Positions 37,339 through 46,454 of a stretch of 64,000 nt of DNA are shown piece after piece. Each line of letters opens with the position of its first letter. The stretch's first letter is position 1. Made by a program: the position numbers and the translations under genes. A model generated the notes under the pieces. It was not told where the DNA came from. It saw nothing but the letters and a program-made list of their open reading frames with translations, and did not search any database. This stretch comes from Tepidiphilus sp. J10 (GTDB lineage: Bacteria; Pseudomonadota; Gammaproteobacteria; Burkholderiales; Thiobacillaceae): assembly GCA_945897955.1 (NCBI GenBank), contig CAMDGQ010000003.1:1-64000 (forward strand), in the 5' to 3' direction.

Positions 37339-38000
37339 TCATGAATGACATGCAATTTCTGACCTGGGTTCGCGGAACCGGTCTTGATATCGCACTGAGC
37401 ATCTTTGTATTGGGTGTTTTGTGGCGGCTGTTCGAGATTTATTCCCTTGGCCGGAAGCCTGATCTTACCGCGCCGCGTCATGCCGCCGGGGCCTCCGGCT
37501 TGCATACGATCTTTAGGCGCACCTTGCCGGCGGAAGGCATGTTGAAGCGTGCACCCGTCAGCATCATAGGCGGCACCGCCTTCCATATCGGCCTGGCAAT
37601 CGTGGTGTTCCTTTTCGCGCCGCACATCCTGCTGATCAAGAACCTCACTGGCCTGTCCTGGCCAGGATTGCCGTCCCAGTTCATCGATCTGGTCGCGGTG
37701 GTGACGATGGCGGCGATGGTGGTGGTGCTGGTCGACCGCATCAACAAGCCGGTGAAACGCTATCTCAGCACATTTGGTGACTGGTTTGCGTGGACGCTGA
37801 CTTTTCTGCCCGTGCTGACCGGCTGGATGGCTGTGCAGCATTTGTTGCTGCCTTACACCACCATGCTGGCGATCCATATTCTGACGGTCGAACTGCTGTT
37901 GGTATTCCTTCCCTTCACCAAGCTGTTCCACGCCTTTACCGCGTTCGGTTCACGCTGGTATATCGGCAAGATCAACGGTCATAAAGGAGTAGCGGTATGA
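37335..38000 (+). CDS. isp1: Isp1 cytochrome b-type hydrogenase membrane subunit
   Basis: A 221-residue NarI-like membrane protein with about five helices that links HynSL to the quinone pool together with Isp2. Histidines in or near the helices (for example GTAFHIGLAIVVFLFAPHIL and LPYTTMLAIHILTVELLLVF) are candidate haem b ligands. The first ATG overlaps the hynS stop; an ATG 6 bp later has better spacing to GGAG. It overlaps isp2 by 4 bp. Confidence 0.9.
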   Translation: MIMNDMQFLTWVRGTGLDIALSIFVLGVLWRLFEIYSLGRKPDLTAPRHAAGASGLHTIFRRTLPAEGMLKRAPVSIIGGTAFHIGLAIVVFLFAPHILLIKNLTGLSWPGLPSQFIDLVAVVTMAAMVVVLVDRINKPVKRYLSTFGDWFAWTLTFLPVLTGWMAVQHLLLPYTTMLAIHILTVELLLVFLPFTKLFHAFTAFGSRWYIGKINGHKGVAV

Positions 38001-39274
38001 GCGCGTCATTAGAAAAAGGCGTCCGTGTACTCAAGGAAGTCATCGACGCTCCCATGGCCAGCTATTTCAATAGCTGCGTGCATTGCGGCCTGTGCGCCGA
38101 AGCCTGTCTGTTCTATACGGAAACCGGCGATCCCAAATACACCCCGATCCACAAGCTGGAACCGTTGCGCCGTATCTATGAGCAGGAATACACCCTGCTT
38201 GGCCGTCTCGGCAAGATGGTTGGCCTGTCAAAACCGGTGACCGATGACGAGCTGGAAGAGTGGAAGGAACTGGTTTACAACTCCTGCACACTGTGCGGTC
38301 GCTGCTCGGCCGTGTGCCCGGTTGGCAACGACATCGCCTACATGGTGCGCAAGTTCCGTGAAGGTATGTCGGCTTCCGGTCATGCCCCGGATGGCATCAT
38401 CGGCGCGGTGAATCGGACTGTCACAATCGGCAGCCCGATGGGCGTCAAACTGCCCGCAGTAAAGGCGCAAATGAAGCACGTCGAGGAAGATTACGGCCTG
38501 CCTATTCCACTCGATGCCGAAGGCGCCGAGTACATGGTCATGCTGTCCTCGATGGAGATCATCAATTTCCCCGAGTATCTTGCCGCGATCGCCAAGATCA
38601 TGCATCAGGCAGGCAAGACCTGGACTTTGTGCTCCACCGCATTCGAGGCGACCAATGCCGGCATGCAGATCGGCAACTCGGATCTGGCCAAGCTGCTGGT
38701 CTCCCGCATCGTCGATGGCGCTGAAAAACTCAAGGTCAAGACCGTGATAAGCCCGGAATGCGGCCATGCCTACACTGCGCTGCGCTGGGAAGGCGCCAAC
38801 CTGATCGGCCGGCCGTTCACCTTCAAGGTGCAGCACATCATCGAAGTGCTGGGCGAGTTCCAGGAACAAGGCTTGCTCAAGACCGAAGGTTTCGAAACCG
38901 ACAAGCTGACCTTCCACGATCCCTGCCAGTTGGCGCGTCGCGGTGGTGTCATCAAACAGCAACGCAATTTGATGAACATGGTCTCCAAGAACTTCGTCGA
39001 AATGCCTGATGCCGGTTATATGAACTGGTGTTGCGGCGGCGGCGGCGGCGCATCGGCAATCGAGGAAGGCGAAGAACTGCGTCTTGAGGCGTTCAAGAAG
39101 AAGAAATCGCAACTGGATACGGTCAAGCCGGATCGTCTGGTCACCGCCTGCGCGAATTGCCGCATCGTTCTGGAAGAAGGCCTTGAACACTACCAGATGG
39201 ATATCCCGGTGCTTGGCCTGACCGAATTGATCGCCGAACATATTCCGGATCAAACCGGCCAGAAAGGAGCGTGA
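37997..39274 (+). CDS. isp2: Isp2 heterodisulfide reductase-like Fe-S subunit
   Basis: A 425-residue cytoplasmic electron-transfer protein resembling HdrD. The N-terminal half has two 4Fe-4S motifs (SCVHCGLCAEAC and SCTLCGRCSAVCP). The C-terminal half has CCG-type regions, including HDPCQLARRGG, MNWCCGGGGGASA and ACANCRIVLEEGLEHY. With Isp1 it forms the membrane electron path of Isp-type hydrogenases, often found in sulfur bacteria. It is tightly packed between isp1 and the 148-residue gene. Confidence 0.93.
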   Translation: MSASLEKGVRVLKEVIDAPMASYFNSCVHCGLCAEACLFYTETGDPKYTPIHKLEPLRRIYEQEYTLLGRLGKMVGLSKPVTDDELEEWKELVYNSCTLCGRCSAVCPVGNDIAYMVRKFREGMSASGHAPDGIIGAVNRTVTIGSPMGVKLPAVKAQMKHVEEDYGLPIPLDAEGAEYMVMLSSMEIINFPEYLAAIAKIMHQAGKTWTLCSTAFEATNAGMQIGNSDLAKLLVSRIVDGAEKLKVKTVISPECGHAYTALRWEGANLIGRPFTFKVQHIIEVLGEFQEQGLLKTEGFETDKLTFHDPCQLARRGGVIKQQRNLMNMVSKNFVEMPDAGYMNWCCGGGGGASAIEEGEELRLEAFKKKKSQLDTVKPDRLVTACANCRIVLEEGLEHYQMDIPVLGLTELIAEHIPDQTGQKGA

Positions 39275-39278
39275 AGTC

Positions 39279-39725
39279 ATGACCATCAGCAATGACAAGG
39301 ATTTCAAGTCCGCTTTGGCTGGACTCTCCACGGCACAGCAGCGGCAACTTGCGGCACGCTTCGTGCAGCGGGTTTTCGCTTTGTCCAATGATGTTCGCAT
39401 CAAGGCGACGCTGGATGCCGCCGCACGCGCAGACATTACTGACGCTGAGCTGACCGTGGTATCGCAAGCCGCCAACTCCGCGCGGGTGGAGAGCTTCACC
39501 CAGTGCGGCAAGGAAACCGACTGGAGCGCTCAGGCCGGCCATTTTGTCGCCAAGGCCGCAGTGGCTTGTGTCAAGGCGGCCGAGGCTGGCGTTGATCTGG
39601 CCTGGGACGCCGCGATGCAGGCGCGTATGGCGCGCACCTGCGAGACCGTCGCAACCGGCGAAGGTACCGAGAACCGAGAATCCGAGGAGCAATACCGCAT
39701 CCTCGAAGCATTCCTGAATCAGTGA
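39279..39725 (+). CDS. Conserved unknown protein inside the Isp hydrogenase operon
   Basis: A 148-residue soluble, alanine-rich helical protein starting MTISNDKDFKSALAGLSTAQ. It has three cysteines (FTQCGKET, AVACVKAA, ARTCETV) not arranged as a known cluster motif. AARFVQRVFALSNDVRIKAT and RILEAFLNQ are the most regular stretches. It sits 4 bp after isp2 and 16 bp before hynL, so it is expressed with the hydrogenase. I do not recognise a function; an assembly or electron-transfer helper is inference. Confidence 0.8.
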   Translation: MTISNDKDFKSALAGLSTAQQRQLAARFVQRVFALSNDVRIKATLDAAARADITDAELTVVSQAANSARVESFTQCGKETDWSAQAGHFVAKAAVACVKAAEAGVDLAWDAAMQARMARTCETVATGEGTENRESEEQYRILEAFLNQ

Positions 39726-39741
39726 GACAAGGACACAGACC

Positions 39742-41529
39742 ATGACTACAGCACAACGCGTCGTTGTCGACCCCATCACCCGCATCGAGGGTCACCTGCG
39801 CATCGAAGCGGAAACCGATGCCAGCGGCAAAATCACCAGCGCCTATTCAGCCGGCACCATGGTGCGCGGTATCGAGATCATCCTGCGCGGCCGCGACCCG
39901 CGCGACGCCTGGGCCTTTGCCCAACGCATCTGCGGCGTCTGCACGCTGGTGCATGGCCTGGCTTCGGTACGCTCGGTGGAAGATGCACTGCATCGTGCAA
40001 TTCCCACCTACACCATTCCGCAAAATGCGGAACTGATCCGTAATTTAATGATTGGCGCCCAGTACGTGCATGACCACGTCATGCACTTCTATCACCTGCA
40101 TGCACTCGACTGGGTCGATGTGGTGTCCGCATTGAAAGCCGATCCGAAAGCGACTTCGGCCTTGGCACAGAGCATATCCAGCTATCCCAAGTCTTCACCG
40201 GGTTACTTCGCCGATGTGCAGAAAAAGGTGCAGACCTTCGTCGAACAAGGCCAACTGGGGATTTTCTCCAATGCCTACTGGGGACACCCGGCGTACAAAT
40301 TGCCGCCTGAAGCCAATCTGATGGCCGTGGCGCACTATCTGGAAGCCCTCGCCTGGCAGCGTGACGTGGTCAAGTTGCACGCCATCTTCGGCGGCAAGAA
40401 CCCGCACCCCAATTTCGTGGTCGGTGGTGTGCCTTCTGCCATTTCGGTGCATACCGCAGTCGAGAACAAGGTCGGCGGCCAGTCCGGCACAGCGGTCAAC
40501 ATGGTTGGCTTGCAGACCGTGCAGAACGTGATCAAGCAGATGCGCGATTTCGTCGATCAGGTCTATGTCCCTGATACGCTGGCAATCGCGTCGTTCTACA
40601 AGGACTGGGGCGGCATCGGCGACACAGGCGGCAATTTCCTGTCATTCGGCGACATGCCCTCGAAGAGTTTCTGGGACACCGATTCCTATCTCGTGCCGCG
40701 AGGCGTCATCCTTAATCACGACATTTCCAAAATCCATCCCATCGACCTGGACGCGGACAACGAGATCCAGGAATTCATCAATCACTCCTGGTACAAGTAC
40801 AGCCAGGGCGACGCACAAGGCCTGCACCCGTTCAAGGGCGAAACCGAGCTCAACTACACCGGTCCAAAACCGCCGTACGAATATCTCGATGTGGACAAGA
40901 AATATTCCTGGCTCAAATCGCCGCGCTGGCAAGGCAAGTCGATGGAAGTCGGCCCGCTCGCGCGCGTGCTGATGATGTACGCCGACGGCAGTTGCGGTGG
41001 TCACAAGCTGACCAAGGAACTGGTCGACTACACGCTAAAGACACTCGACGTGCCGGTTACCGCGCTGTTCTCGACGCTGGGCCGCACCGCCGCGCGCACG
41101 CTGGAATCGAAGGTGCTGGCGGATTCGATGCAGGGCTGGTTCGACAGCCTGATGGCCAACATCAAGGCGGGACAGGTACGCACCTTCAACGACCAGTACT
41201 GGGATCCGGCGACCTGGCCGCAACACATGCATGGCGTCGGTCTGCTCGAAGCGCCGCGCGGCGGCTTGAGCCACTGGATCAACATCGACTCCGGCAAGAT
41301 CAGCAACTACCAGGCTGTCGTGCCCAGTACCTGGAACGCCGGTCCGCGCGACACGCTGGGCCAGCCCGGCGCCTACGAGGCGGCATTGCAGCACAACCAT
41401 GTCATGCAGGATCCGAAGCAGCCGCTCGAAATCCTCCGCACCATCCACAGTTTCGACCCCTGCCTGGCTTGTGCGGTACATGTGACCGATCCTGACGGCG
41501 AAGAACTGGTGCAAGTGAAAGTGAAGTGA
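39742..41529 (+). CDS. hynL: NiFe hydrogenase large subunit (Isp-type, group 1e)
   Basis: The catalytic subunit holding the NiFe(CN)2CO site for H2 oxidation. The 595-residue protein has the L1 motif RICGVCTLVHGLASV near residue 62 and the L2 motif DPCLACAVH near 572-580, giving all four metal-binding cysteines. RIEGHLRIEAE is the usual start. The maturation protease should cut after His580, removing 15 residues. It is the last hydrogenase gene; the ATPase operon begins 108 bp on. Confidence 0.97.
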   Translation: MTTAQRVVVDPITRIEGHLRIEAETDASGKITSAYSAGTMVRGIEIILRGRDPRDAWAFAQRICGVCTLVHGLASVRSVEDALHRAIPTYTIPQNAELIRNLMIGAQYVHDHVMHFYHLHALDWVDVVSALKADPKATSALAQSISSYPKSSPGYFADVQKKVQTFVEQGQLGIFSNAYWGHPAYKLPPEANLMAVAHYLEALAWQRDVVKLHAIFGGKNPHPNFVVGGVPSAISVHTAVENKVGGQSGTAVNMVGLQTVQNVIKQMRDFVDQVYVPDTLAIASFYKDWGGIGDTGGNFLSFGDMPSKSFWDTDSYLVPRGVILNHDISKIHPIDLDADNEIQEFINHSWYKYSQGDAQGLHPFKGETELNYTGPKPPYEYLDVDKKYSWLKSPRWQGKSMEVGPLARVLMMYADGSCGGHKLTKELVDYTLKTLDVPVTALFSTLGRTAARTLESKVLADSMQGWFDSLMANIKAGQVRTFNDQYWDPATWPQHMHGVGLLEAPRGGLSHWINIDSGKISNYQAVVPSTWNAGPRDTLGQPGAYEAALQHNHVMQDPKQPLEILRTIHSFDPCLACAVHVTDPDGEELVQVKVK

Positions 41530-41570
41530 GATCTTGCCCCGCTATGGGGAAAGTGCTCTGTCGCTGGATT

Positions 41571-41596
41571 GGGATGCGCCTCGCCAGGCGCATCCC
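41571..41596. repeat. Strong hairpin between hynL and the ATPase operon
   Basis: GGGATGCGCCT pairs perfectly with AGGCGCATCCC across 4 nt. No T-run follows, so it is not a classical terminator; it may stabilise or process an mRNA spanning hydrogenase and ATPase genes. Confidence 0.55.
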
Positions 41597-41637
41597 GGAT
41601 CAACCCGCTCGTTGGGTAATAAGCAGAAAAGCAGAAA

Positions 41638-41955
41638 ATGGAAGACCAACTCAAACGACTGTTAGAAGCTGAAGCGCGCGCCCAAGCCATCATTGAAGCC
41701 GCCAGCCATGAGCGTCAGCGCATGCTCGATCAGGCCCTGGCCAGTGTGCATGAAGCGGAATCACGATTTGAATCCAGCCGTGCCGACTTGCGCGCCCCGT
41801 TTCTGAAGGAGGCGCATGGACGCGCTGAACAGGCAGTCGCAGAGCTCTCACGCAAGTACGAGGAGCGCCAGCGCAATCTGCGCGACATGGCCTCCCGTCA
41901 CGAGCAGGAGGCGGTGGACGCTGCGCTGAACCTGCTGCTTGATCCGGCTGTTTGA
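41638..41955 (+). CDS. A/V-type ATPase subunit G/H (peripheral stalk)
   Basis: A 105-residue, highly charged, coiled-coil protein (MEDQLKRLLEAEARAQAIIE) of the short stalk subunit type that pairs with subunit E. Helix runs through almost its full length with no motif beyond the heptad pattern. It is the first gene of the ATPase operon. Position before subunit C and its length support the call; sequence alone is weak. Confidence 0.75.
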   Translation: MEDQLKRLLEAEARAQAIIEAASHERQRMLDQALASVHEAESRFESSRADLRAPFLKEAHGRAEQAVAELSRKYEERQRNLRDMASRHEQEAVDAALNLLLDPAV

Positions 41956-43004
41956 GTGCGGCCCCAGGCCTGAACGTGTCCGCCTACCTAAATACCCGTG
42001 TCAGTCTGTACGCCAGTAGGCTATGGCAGGGTGAGAACTTTGAATCCTTGTTGCGTTCGCCGGATGCCGAACTGCCCGACATCCTTGCGGAGCGCGGTTT
42101 GCCGCAATTGGCGACGGGTTTCGGCAGCCATGACCCGCTTTCTCTGGAACAACGCATCATCGCCCAGACCCTGGACGAGACTCGCGTACTGATTCGCCCG
42201 TTGACCGGCGAGGCGCGCAACTTCCTGATCTACTGGACCGCCCGCTTCGAGGTCAGCAATGTCAAGACACTATTGCGCGGCAAGATGACCGGCGAACGTC
42301 CCGCCGCGCTGCTGACGCGCCTGACGCCGATGGGCTCGTTCGGGCGCCTGGACAACCAGGAATTGGCGCATGCCGAGGATGTCGGAGAACTGTTGCGGCG
42401 TCTGGAAGCCGGGTCGTATGCCGGCATCGTGCGCCACGCCAAGCGCGCTTTCGAGCAAAGTCACGATCCCTTCAATTTGGATGCTGCGCTTGATCGTGGT
42501 TATTACGAGGGTCTCGCGCAACGCGCCGCACCGTTGGAAAAATGTGCCGGCCCGGGCTTCCGGACTTTGATGGGCAATCTGATCGACCGCATCAATCTGG
42601 TCTGGCTGCTGCGCTACCGATTCAATTACAACCTGCCGCCGGCGCAGGTTTATTTTCTCCTGGTGGGTTCGCATTACAGCCTGACCGGAGCGCGCTTGCG
42701 CGGGCTCGCGGCTTTGGGGAGCCTGGAGGCTGTCCTGGCCGAGTTGCCACAGGAGTGGCGCGCCCGACTGGCGGCGGCTCCAGACATACCTGGCGTGTTC
42801 GCTGTCATGGACCGGGTTGCGGCCGAGCATGCCGTGAAAGTCCTGCACTCCAACGCGCCGGCCATCAGTCGCGCCTTTGCCTATCTGCTGTTGCGCGAGC
42901 GAGACCTGCGTGCTGTACGCGCCGTATTGCGTGGCCGCCATCTAGGTTTGCCCGGGGCCGATATACGGCTTGCCCTGCAACGCGCACCCGCAGAGTTGAT
43001 GTGA
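41952..43004 (+). CDS. A/V-type ATPase subunit C (d-type, central socket)
   Basis: A 350-residue helical protein that joins the rotor stalk to the membrane ring. It has NVSAYLNTRVSLYASRLWQG at the start and VSNVKTLLRGKMTGE, typical of the family, then NLIDRINLVWLLRYRFNYNL. The start used is TTG, overlapping the previous stop; a GTG 24 bp further (VSAYLNTRV) is an alternative. It lies between subunits G/H and I. Confidence 0.85.
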   Translation: MSAAPGLNVSAYLNTRVSLYASRLWQGENFESLLRSPDAELPDILAERGLPQLATGFGSHDPLSLEQRIIAQTLDETRVLIRPLTGEARNFLIYWTARFEVSNVKTLLRGKMTGERPAALLTRLTPMGSFGRLDNQELAHAEDVGELLRRLEAGSYAGIVRHAKRAFEQSHDPFNLDAALDRGYYEGLAQRAAPLEKCAGPGFRTLMGNLIDRINLVWLLRYRFNYNLPPAQVYFLLVGSHYSLTGARLRGLAALGSLEAVLAELPQEWRARLAAAPDIPGVFAVMDRVAAEHAVKVLHSNAPAISRAFAYLLLRERDLRAVRAVLRGRHLGLPGADIRLALQRAPAELM

Positions 43005-43016
43005 CGAGGTCGAGAG

Positions 43017-44951
43017 ATGTTCCGCGCTGAACCGTTAGTCAAAATCCAGCTCCTGATGCTCGCTTCCGAAGCGCCCGATGCCGCCCTGGAATTGGCCCGC
43101 TTCGGGGTTTTCAATCCGGGCGAGTTCAATGCAGGCAGCGATACGCGGGCCGCGCTGCCCGAGTCTTTTCCCGAATCACCTGCCGAGCGATATCGCGAAG
43201 CCTGGCTGGAAGCGGAATCTCGCCTCAGCAAACTGTTGGAGCAATGCGGCGATAGCCGCTTGCTCGAGTTTCCCGCCGATGCCGCCGCGCCCTCGCTGGC
43301 CGATTTACAGGAACTCAATGTCTGGCTGAAAGAGGTCTGGACTGCCTGCCTGTCTTGCCATGAGAGCGAAGAACGCATCCTGGATGAACGTAAACATCTC
43401 GACGCACTGGAAGAAACGCTCACAAAACTGGAACGCCTGAATGTTGACCTGGCGCATTTGCTGCGCAGTGACAGTTTGTTGAGCGTCAATATCGGCAGTT
43501 TGCCGGCAAGCGGACTGAAGCGCGTGTCTGAAGCGTTGTCCATGACCAGCACGCTGGTGTCTCAGTTCGATCATGTCGGCGACCAGATATTCGCCGTGAT
43601 TGCTGGCCCGCGTTTTCGCCAGGATGAAGTGCGCGGCTTGCTTGCACAGGCAGGCTGGCGCGAGCTGCCAGTGCCGGAAGAACTGCGTACCCACCCCCTC
43701 GAAGCGCGCGCCTGGCTGGAAAACGAACGTAAACGTCTGGCTGATTTGTCTGGCGCAGAATGCGAAGTCATGGGTGTGTTACGCGATCAGTTCGGTCCCA
43801 GGCTGAATGAAGCGCGATTGCGCGTTGCTTTGGCGCGCCCTCTGGCCGAGGCCGCGATTGCCGGCGTGCGCGGCAAGGGCGGCCTGGCTGCTCTGGCTGG
43901 CTGGGTGCCACGCCGCCAGTTGAGCGCGTTGCGCGCGCTGCTGGAAACCCGGTTTCACGGCCGCTACTTGCTGGATGTGCGTGAACCTGCCCCGCACGAG
44001 GCGGCGAATGTGCCGTCACTGGTGCGCTACCCGGGTTGGTTGAAACCCTTCGTCCCGCTGGTCAAGAGTTATGGCGTGCCGCGTTATGGCGAATTCGACC
44101 CGGCGCTTCCCTTCGCATTCACATATCTGCTGTTGTTCGGTGCAATGTTTGGGGATATTGGCCACGGTGGCGTGATCCTGCTGCTGTCGTTGTTGTTCGC
44201 GCGCAAGCTTGGTCGCATGGCCTGGGTCGGCGCGTCCGCCGGTGTGGTCTCCATGCTGTTTGGCGTGCTCTATGGCAGCATCTTCGGTTATGAAGACATC
44301 CTGCATCCGGTATGGCTGTCTCCCCTGCACAATCCGGTGCATGTCCTGAGTGTGGCGGTAGCTTTCGGGGTCGGCTTCATTGTGTTCACCCTGCTGGTCA
44401 ACGCGCGCAACAAATGGGTGGGCGGCCATATCGTGGAGGCGTTGTTCGATTCCACCGGCATCGCCGGACTGGTGTTCTATCTTGGCGCGGTTGGCGGTCT
44501 GGTCAGCGTGGCCGGCGCGGAAGAGATCACCGGGGTGCCCGGAAACGTGGCCTGGATGGTCGCTGTCATCGGCATCATCGTGGTGGCCGGCTTCAAATGG
44601 TACGAGGCCAAGGCGGGCCTCGGCGAGCGCATTCTGGTCACCGCCATCGAGACGCTGGAAACCGGCATCAATCTGTTTTCCAACACGCTCTCATTCATGC
44701 GGGTCGCCGCGTTCAGTCTCAACCACGTCGCGCTGGCACTGGCGATCTTCACGTTGGCGGCCGGCCTTTCTGTCGCCGGCCACTGGTTCACCATCGCATT
44801 GGGCAATGTTGTCATCATCGTCCTCGAAGGCGGCATCGTCGCCATTCAGGCACTGCGTCTGATGTATTACGAAGGTTTCTCGCGCTTCTTCAGCGGTGAT
44901 GGTGTCGAGTTCGTGCCGCTGCGGCTGGAGTCGCAAGCGGGCAAGAATTGA
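43017..44951 (+). CDS. A/V-type ATPase subunit I (a-type stator)
   Basis: A 644-residue membrane stator that holds the ion half-channels. The N-terminal half (about 1-330) is soluble with a coiled coil; the C-terminal half has about seven helices, including FGAMFGDIGHGGVILLLSLL, FGVLYGSIFGYEDILHPVWL and SNTLSFMRVAAFSLNHVALA, in which the arginine of SFMRVAAF is the conserved channel residue. EGFSRFFSGDGVEFVPLRL is the usual C-terminus. Confidence 0.95.
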   Translation: MFRAEPLVKIQLLMLASEAPDAALELARFGVFNPGEFNAGSDTRAALPESFPESPAERYREAWLEAESRLSKLLEQCGDSRLLEFPADAAAPSLADLQELNVWLKEVWTACLSCHESEERILDERKHLDALEETLTKLERLNVDLAHLLRSDSLLSVNIGSLPASGLKRVSEALSMTSTLVSQFDHVGDQIFAVIAGPRFRQDEVRGLLAQAGWRELPVPEELRTHPLEARAWLENERKRLADLSGAECEVMGVLRDQFGPRLNEARLRVALARPLAEAAIAGVRGKGGLAALAGWVPRRQLSALRALLETRFHGRYLLDVREPAPHEAANVPSLVRYPGWLKPFVPLVKSYGVPRYGEFDPALPFAFTYLLLFGAMFGDIGHGGVILLLSLLFARKLGRMAWVGASAGVVSMLFGVLYGSIFGYEDILHPVWLSPLHNPVHVLSVAVAFGVGFIVFTLLVNARNKWVGGHIVEALFDSTGIAGLVFYLGAVGGLVSVAGAEEITGVPGNVAWMVAVIGIIVVAGFKWYEAKAGLGERILVTAIETLETGINLFSNTLSFMRVAAFSLNHVALALAIFTLAAGLSVAGHWFTIALGNVVIIVLEGGIVAIQALRLMYYEGFSRFFSGDGVEFVPLRLESQAGKN

Positions 44952-44996
44952 TCTTGGGTATATGGGTTCTGGTTATTTCACGTTAAGGAGAAAAAA

Positions 44997-45434
44997 ATGA
45001 GTTGGCTGATCGCATTGATGGGGTTGTCCGTGGCGGCGACCATAGGCGCGGGTTTCTGGCTGGAAATGAAGCCGCGTCGTTTACCTGCTCCGGCATGGCT
45101 CAAGGGCGGCATGCTGGCCAATCTGGCATTGTTCGCCACCGGCATGGCGGGCGCCATGTTGCTCGGCGTGGGCGATGTCATGGCAGCTGAACCTGCGGTT
45201 GCTGCCGGCGAGATTTCACTCGGTCAGGGTCTGGCGCTGCTTGGCGTCGGCTTGCCTACCGGACTGGCCGCGATTGGTGCCGCGATCGCGCTGGGCCCGA
45301 TCGGATCTGCGTCATTGGCGGTGATCGCCGAGAAACCCGAAATGTTTGGACGCACATTGATCTACATGGGTCTGGCCGAAGGTATCGCGATTTACGGTCT
45401 GGTCATGTCCATCCTTTTGCTCGGCAAGCTGTAA
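44997..45434 (+). CDS. A/V-type ATPase subunit K (proteolipid ring)
   Basis: A 145-residue ring subunit with four hydrophobic segments. The ion-binding glutamate lies in the last helix, MGLAEGIAIYGLVMS. The preceding helix GVGLPTGLAAIGAAIALGPI is the other half of that hairpin. The first two segments carry no carboxylate inside the membrane. They are followed by VMAAEPAVAAGE, so they are either an inactive first hairpin or a leader removed later. The AEGIAIYG pattern resembles proton-type archaeal rings; the sodium-type P-x3-Q pattern is not seen. Confidence 0.9.
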   Translation: MSWLIALMGLSVAATIGAGFWLEMKPRRLPAPAWLKGGMLANLALFATGMAGAMLLGVGDVMAAEPAVAAGEISLGQGLALLGVGLPTGLAAIGAAIALGPIGSASLAVIAEKPEMFGRTLIYMGLAEGIAIYGLVMSILLLGKL

Positions 45435-45456
45435 GCAGACTCAGGGATAACGAGCG

Positions 45457-45789
45457 ATGGAAGCCACATCCGGCAGCGCGCGCCTGGTCGTGATCGGCAG
45501 CGCCGGTCTGGCCGATGGATTCAGCCTGATCGGCGCCGAAATTCATGCCGATGCCGATCCCGCCAAGGTTGAGGAAGTGCTCGGCCAACTGGTTAAGAGC
45601 GGCGATGAAGCGCTGGTGTTGCTGGAAACCCATCTTGCACACGCCGGTGGTCACTGGCTTGACCGGTTGCGTAACGAAGGCGGCCGCATCGTCGTCACCG
45701 AATTGCCGCCTCTGGCCGCTCCCTACGATTACGCGCCCGCCGTCGATGACGTGGTGCGCGCCGTACTGGGCCCCGAAGCTTTGAAGTAG
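45457..45789 (+). CDS. A/V-type ATPase subunit F (rotor stalk)
   Basis: A 110-residue protein with the small Rossmann-like fold of subunit F: LVVIGSAGLADGFSLIGAEI, then DEALVLLETHLAHAGG and VVTELPPLAA. It binds subunit D in the rotor. Length and position between K and E fit. Confidence 0.88.
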   Translation: MEATSGSARLVVIGSAGLADGFSLIGAEIHADADPAKVEEVLGQLVKSGDEALVLLETHLAHAGGHWLDRLRNEGGRIVVTELPPLAAPYDYAPAVDDVVRAVLGPEALK

Positions 45790-45799
45790 GTGGAAGAAA

Positions 45800-46450
45800 A
45801 TGGATACCGATACCCAAGTCACTCAACTTGAGGCGGCGCTGCTGCGTCAGGCCGAGACCCTGGCGCGCGAGCAGCGCCAGAACGCCGATGTAGTGCGCGC
45901 GCGCATCCTGGCCGAATCGTCCGAAAAGCTGAAACTTTCGGAAGATCGCGAAGTGCTCGCGGCGAAGGCCGAGGCCGAGCGCATGGTGCGCCGGCAGACG
46001 CAGGCGGCGGAAACGCGCCTGGCGTCCGAACTGGACCGACTGCGCTGGGCGCTGACCGAAGCCACGCTGTCGGGCGTCAAGCTGGCGTTCCAGGAAATGG
46101 TCAACGATGAAGCTGCCTATCTGAATGTTCTCGAGCAGTGGCTCGCGGCGGCAGCCCAGGCTTTGCCGGCGGGCGACCTGGTGGCAGAAGTGCGGCGCGA
46201 GGATGGAAAGATGCTGGCGGCGGTCTGGGATGAATTGAGTACGCGCGCCGCACCGGATCGCAAGGTGGCATTGAAAAGCTTCACGCATCCAAGCGAAGGC
46301 GGCATCCGAGTCCTCATGGCCGATGGACGTGCGCAACTCGACCAGACCTTCGAAGCGCGCCAGGCCCGTCTCGCCGATGAACTCGCCCGCGTGGCGATGG
46401 AACGGCTGTTCGCCAGTGCGCCCGATCTGGGTACCTTGGTGCATGGGTGA
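45800..46450 (+). CDS. A/V-type ATPase subunit E (peripheral stalk)
   Basis: A 216-residue protein with a long N-terminal coiled coil (about 5-85) and a C-terminal globular domain with EVRREDGKMLAAVWDELS, GIRVLMADGRAQLDQTFEAR and ERLFASAPDLG. It forms the outer stalk with subunit G/H and binds the B subunit. It is followed by the 27-bp repeat region before subunit A. Confidence 0.87.
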   Translation: MDTDTQVTQLEAALLRQAETLAREQRQNADVVRARILAESSEKLKLSEDREVLAAKAEAERMVRRQTQAAETRLASELDRLRWALTEATLSGVKLAFQEMVNDEAAYLNVLEQWLAAAAQALPAGDLVAEVRREDGKMLAAVWDELSTRAAPDRKVALKSFTHPSEGGIRVLMADGRAQLDQTFEARQARLADELARVAMERLFASAPDLGTLVHG

Positions 46451-46454
46451 TGAT

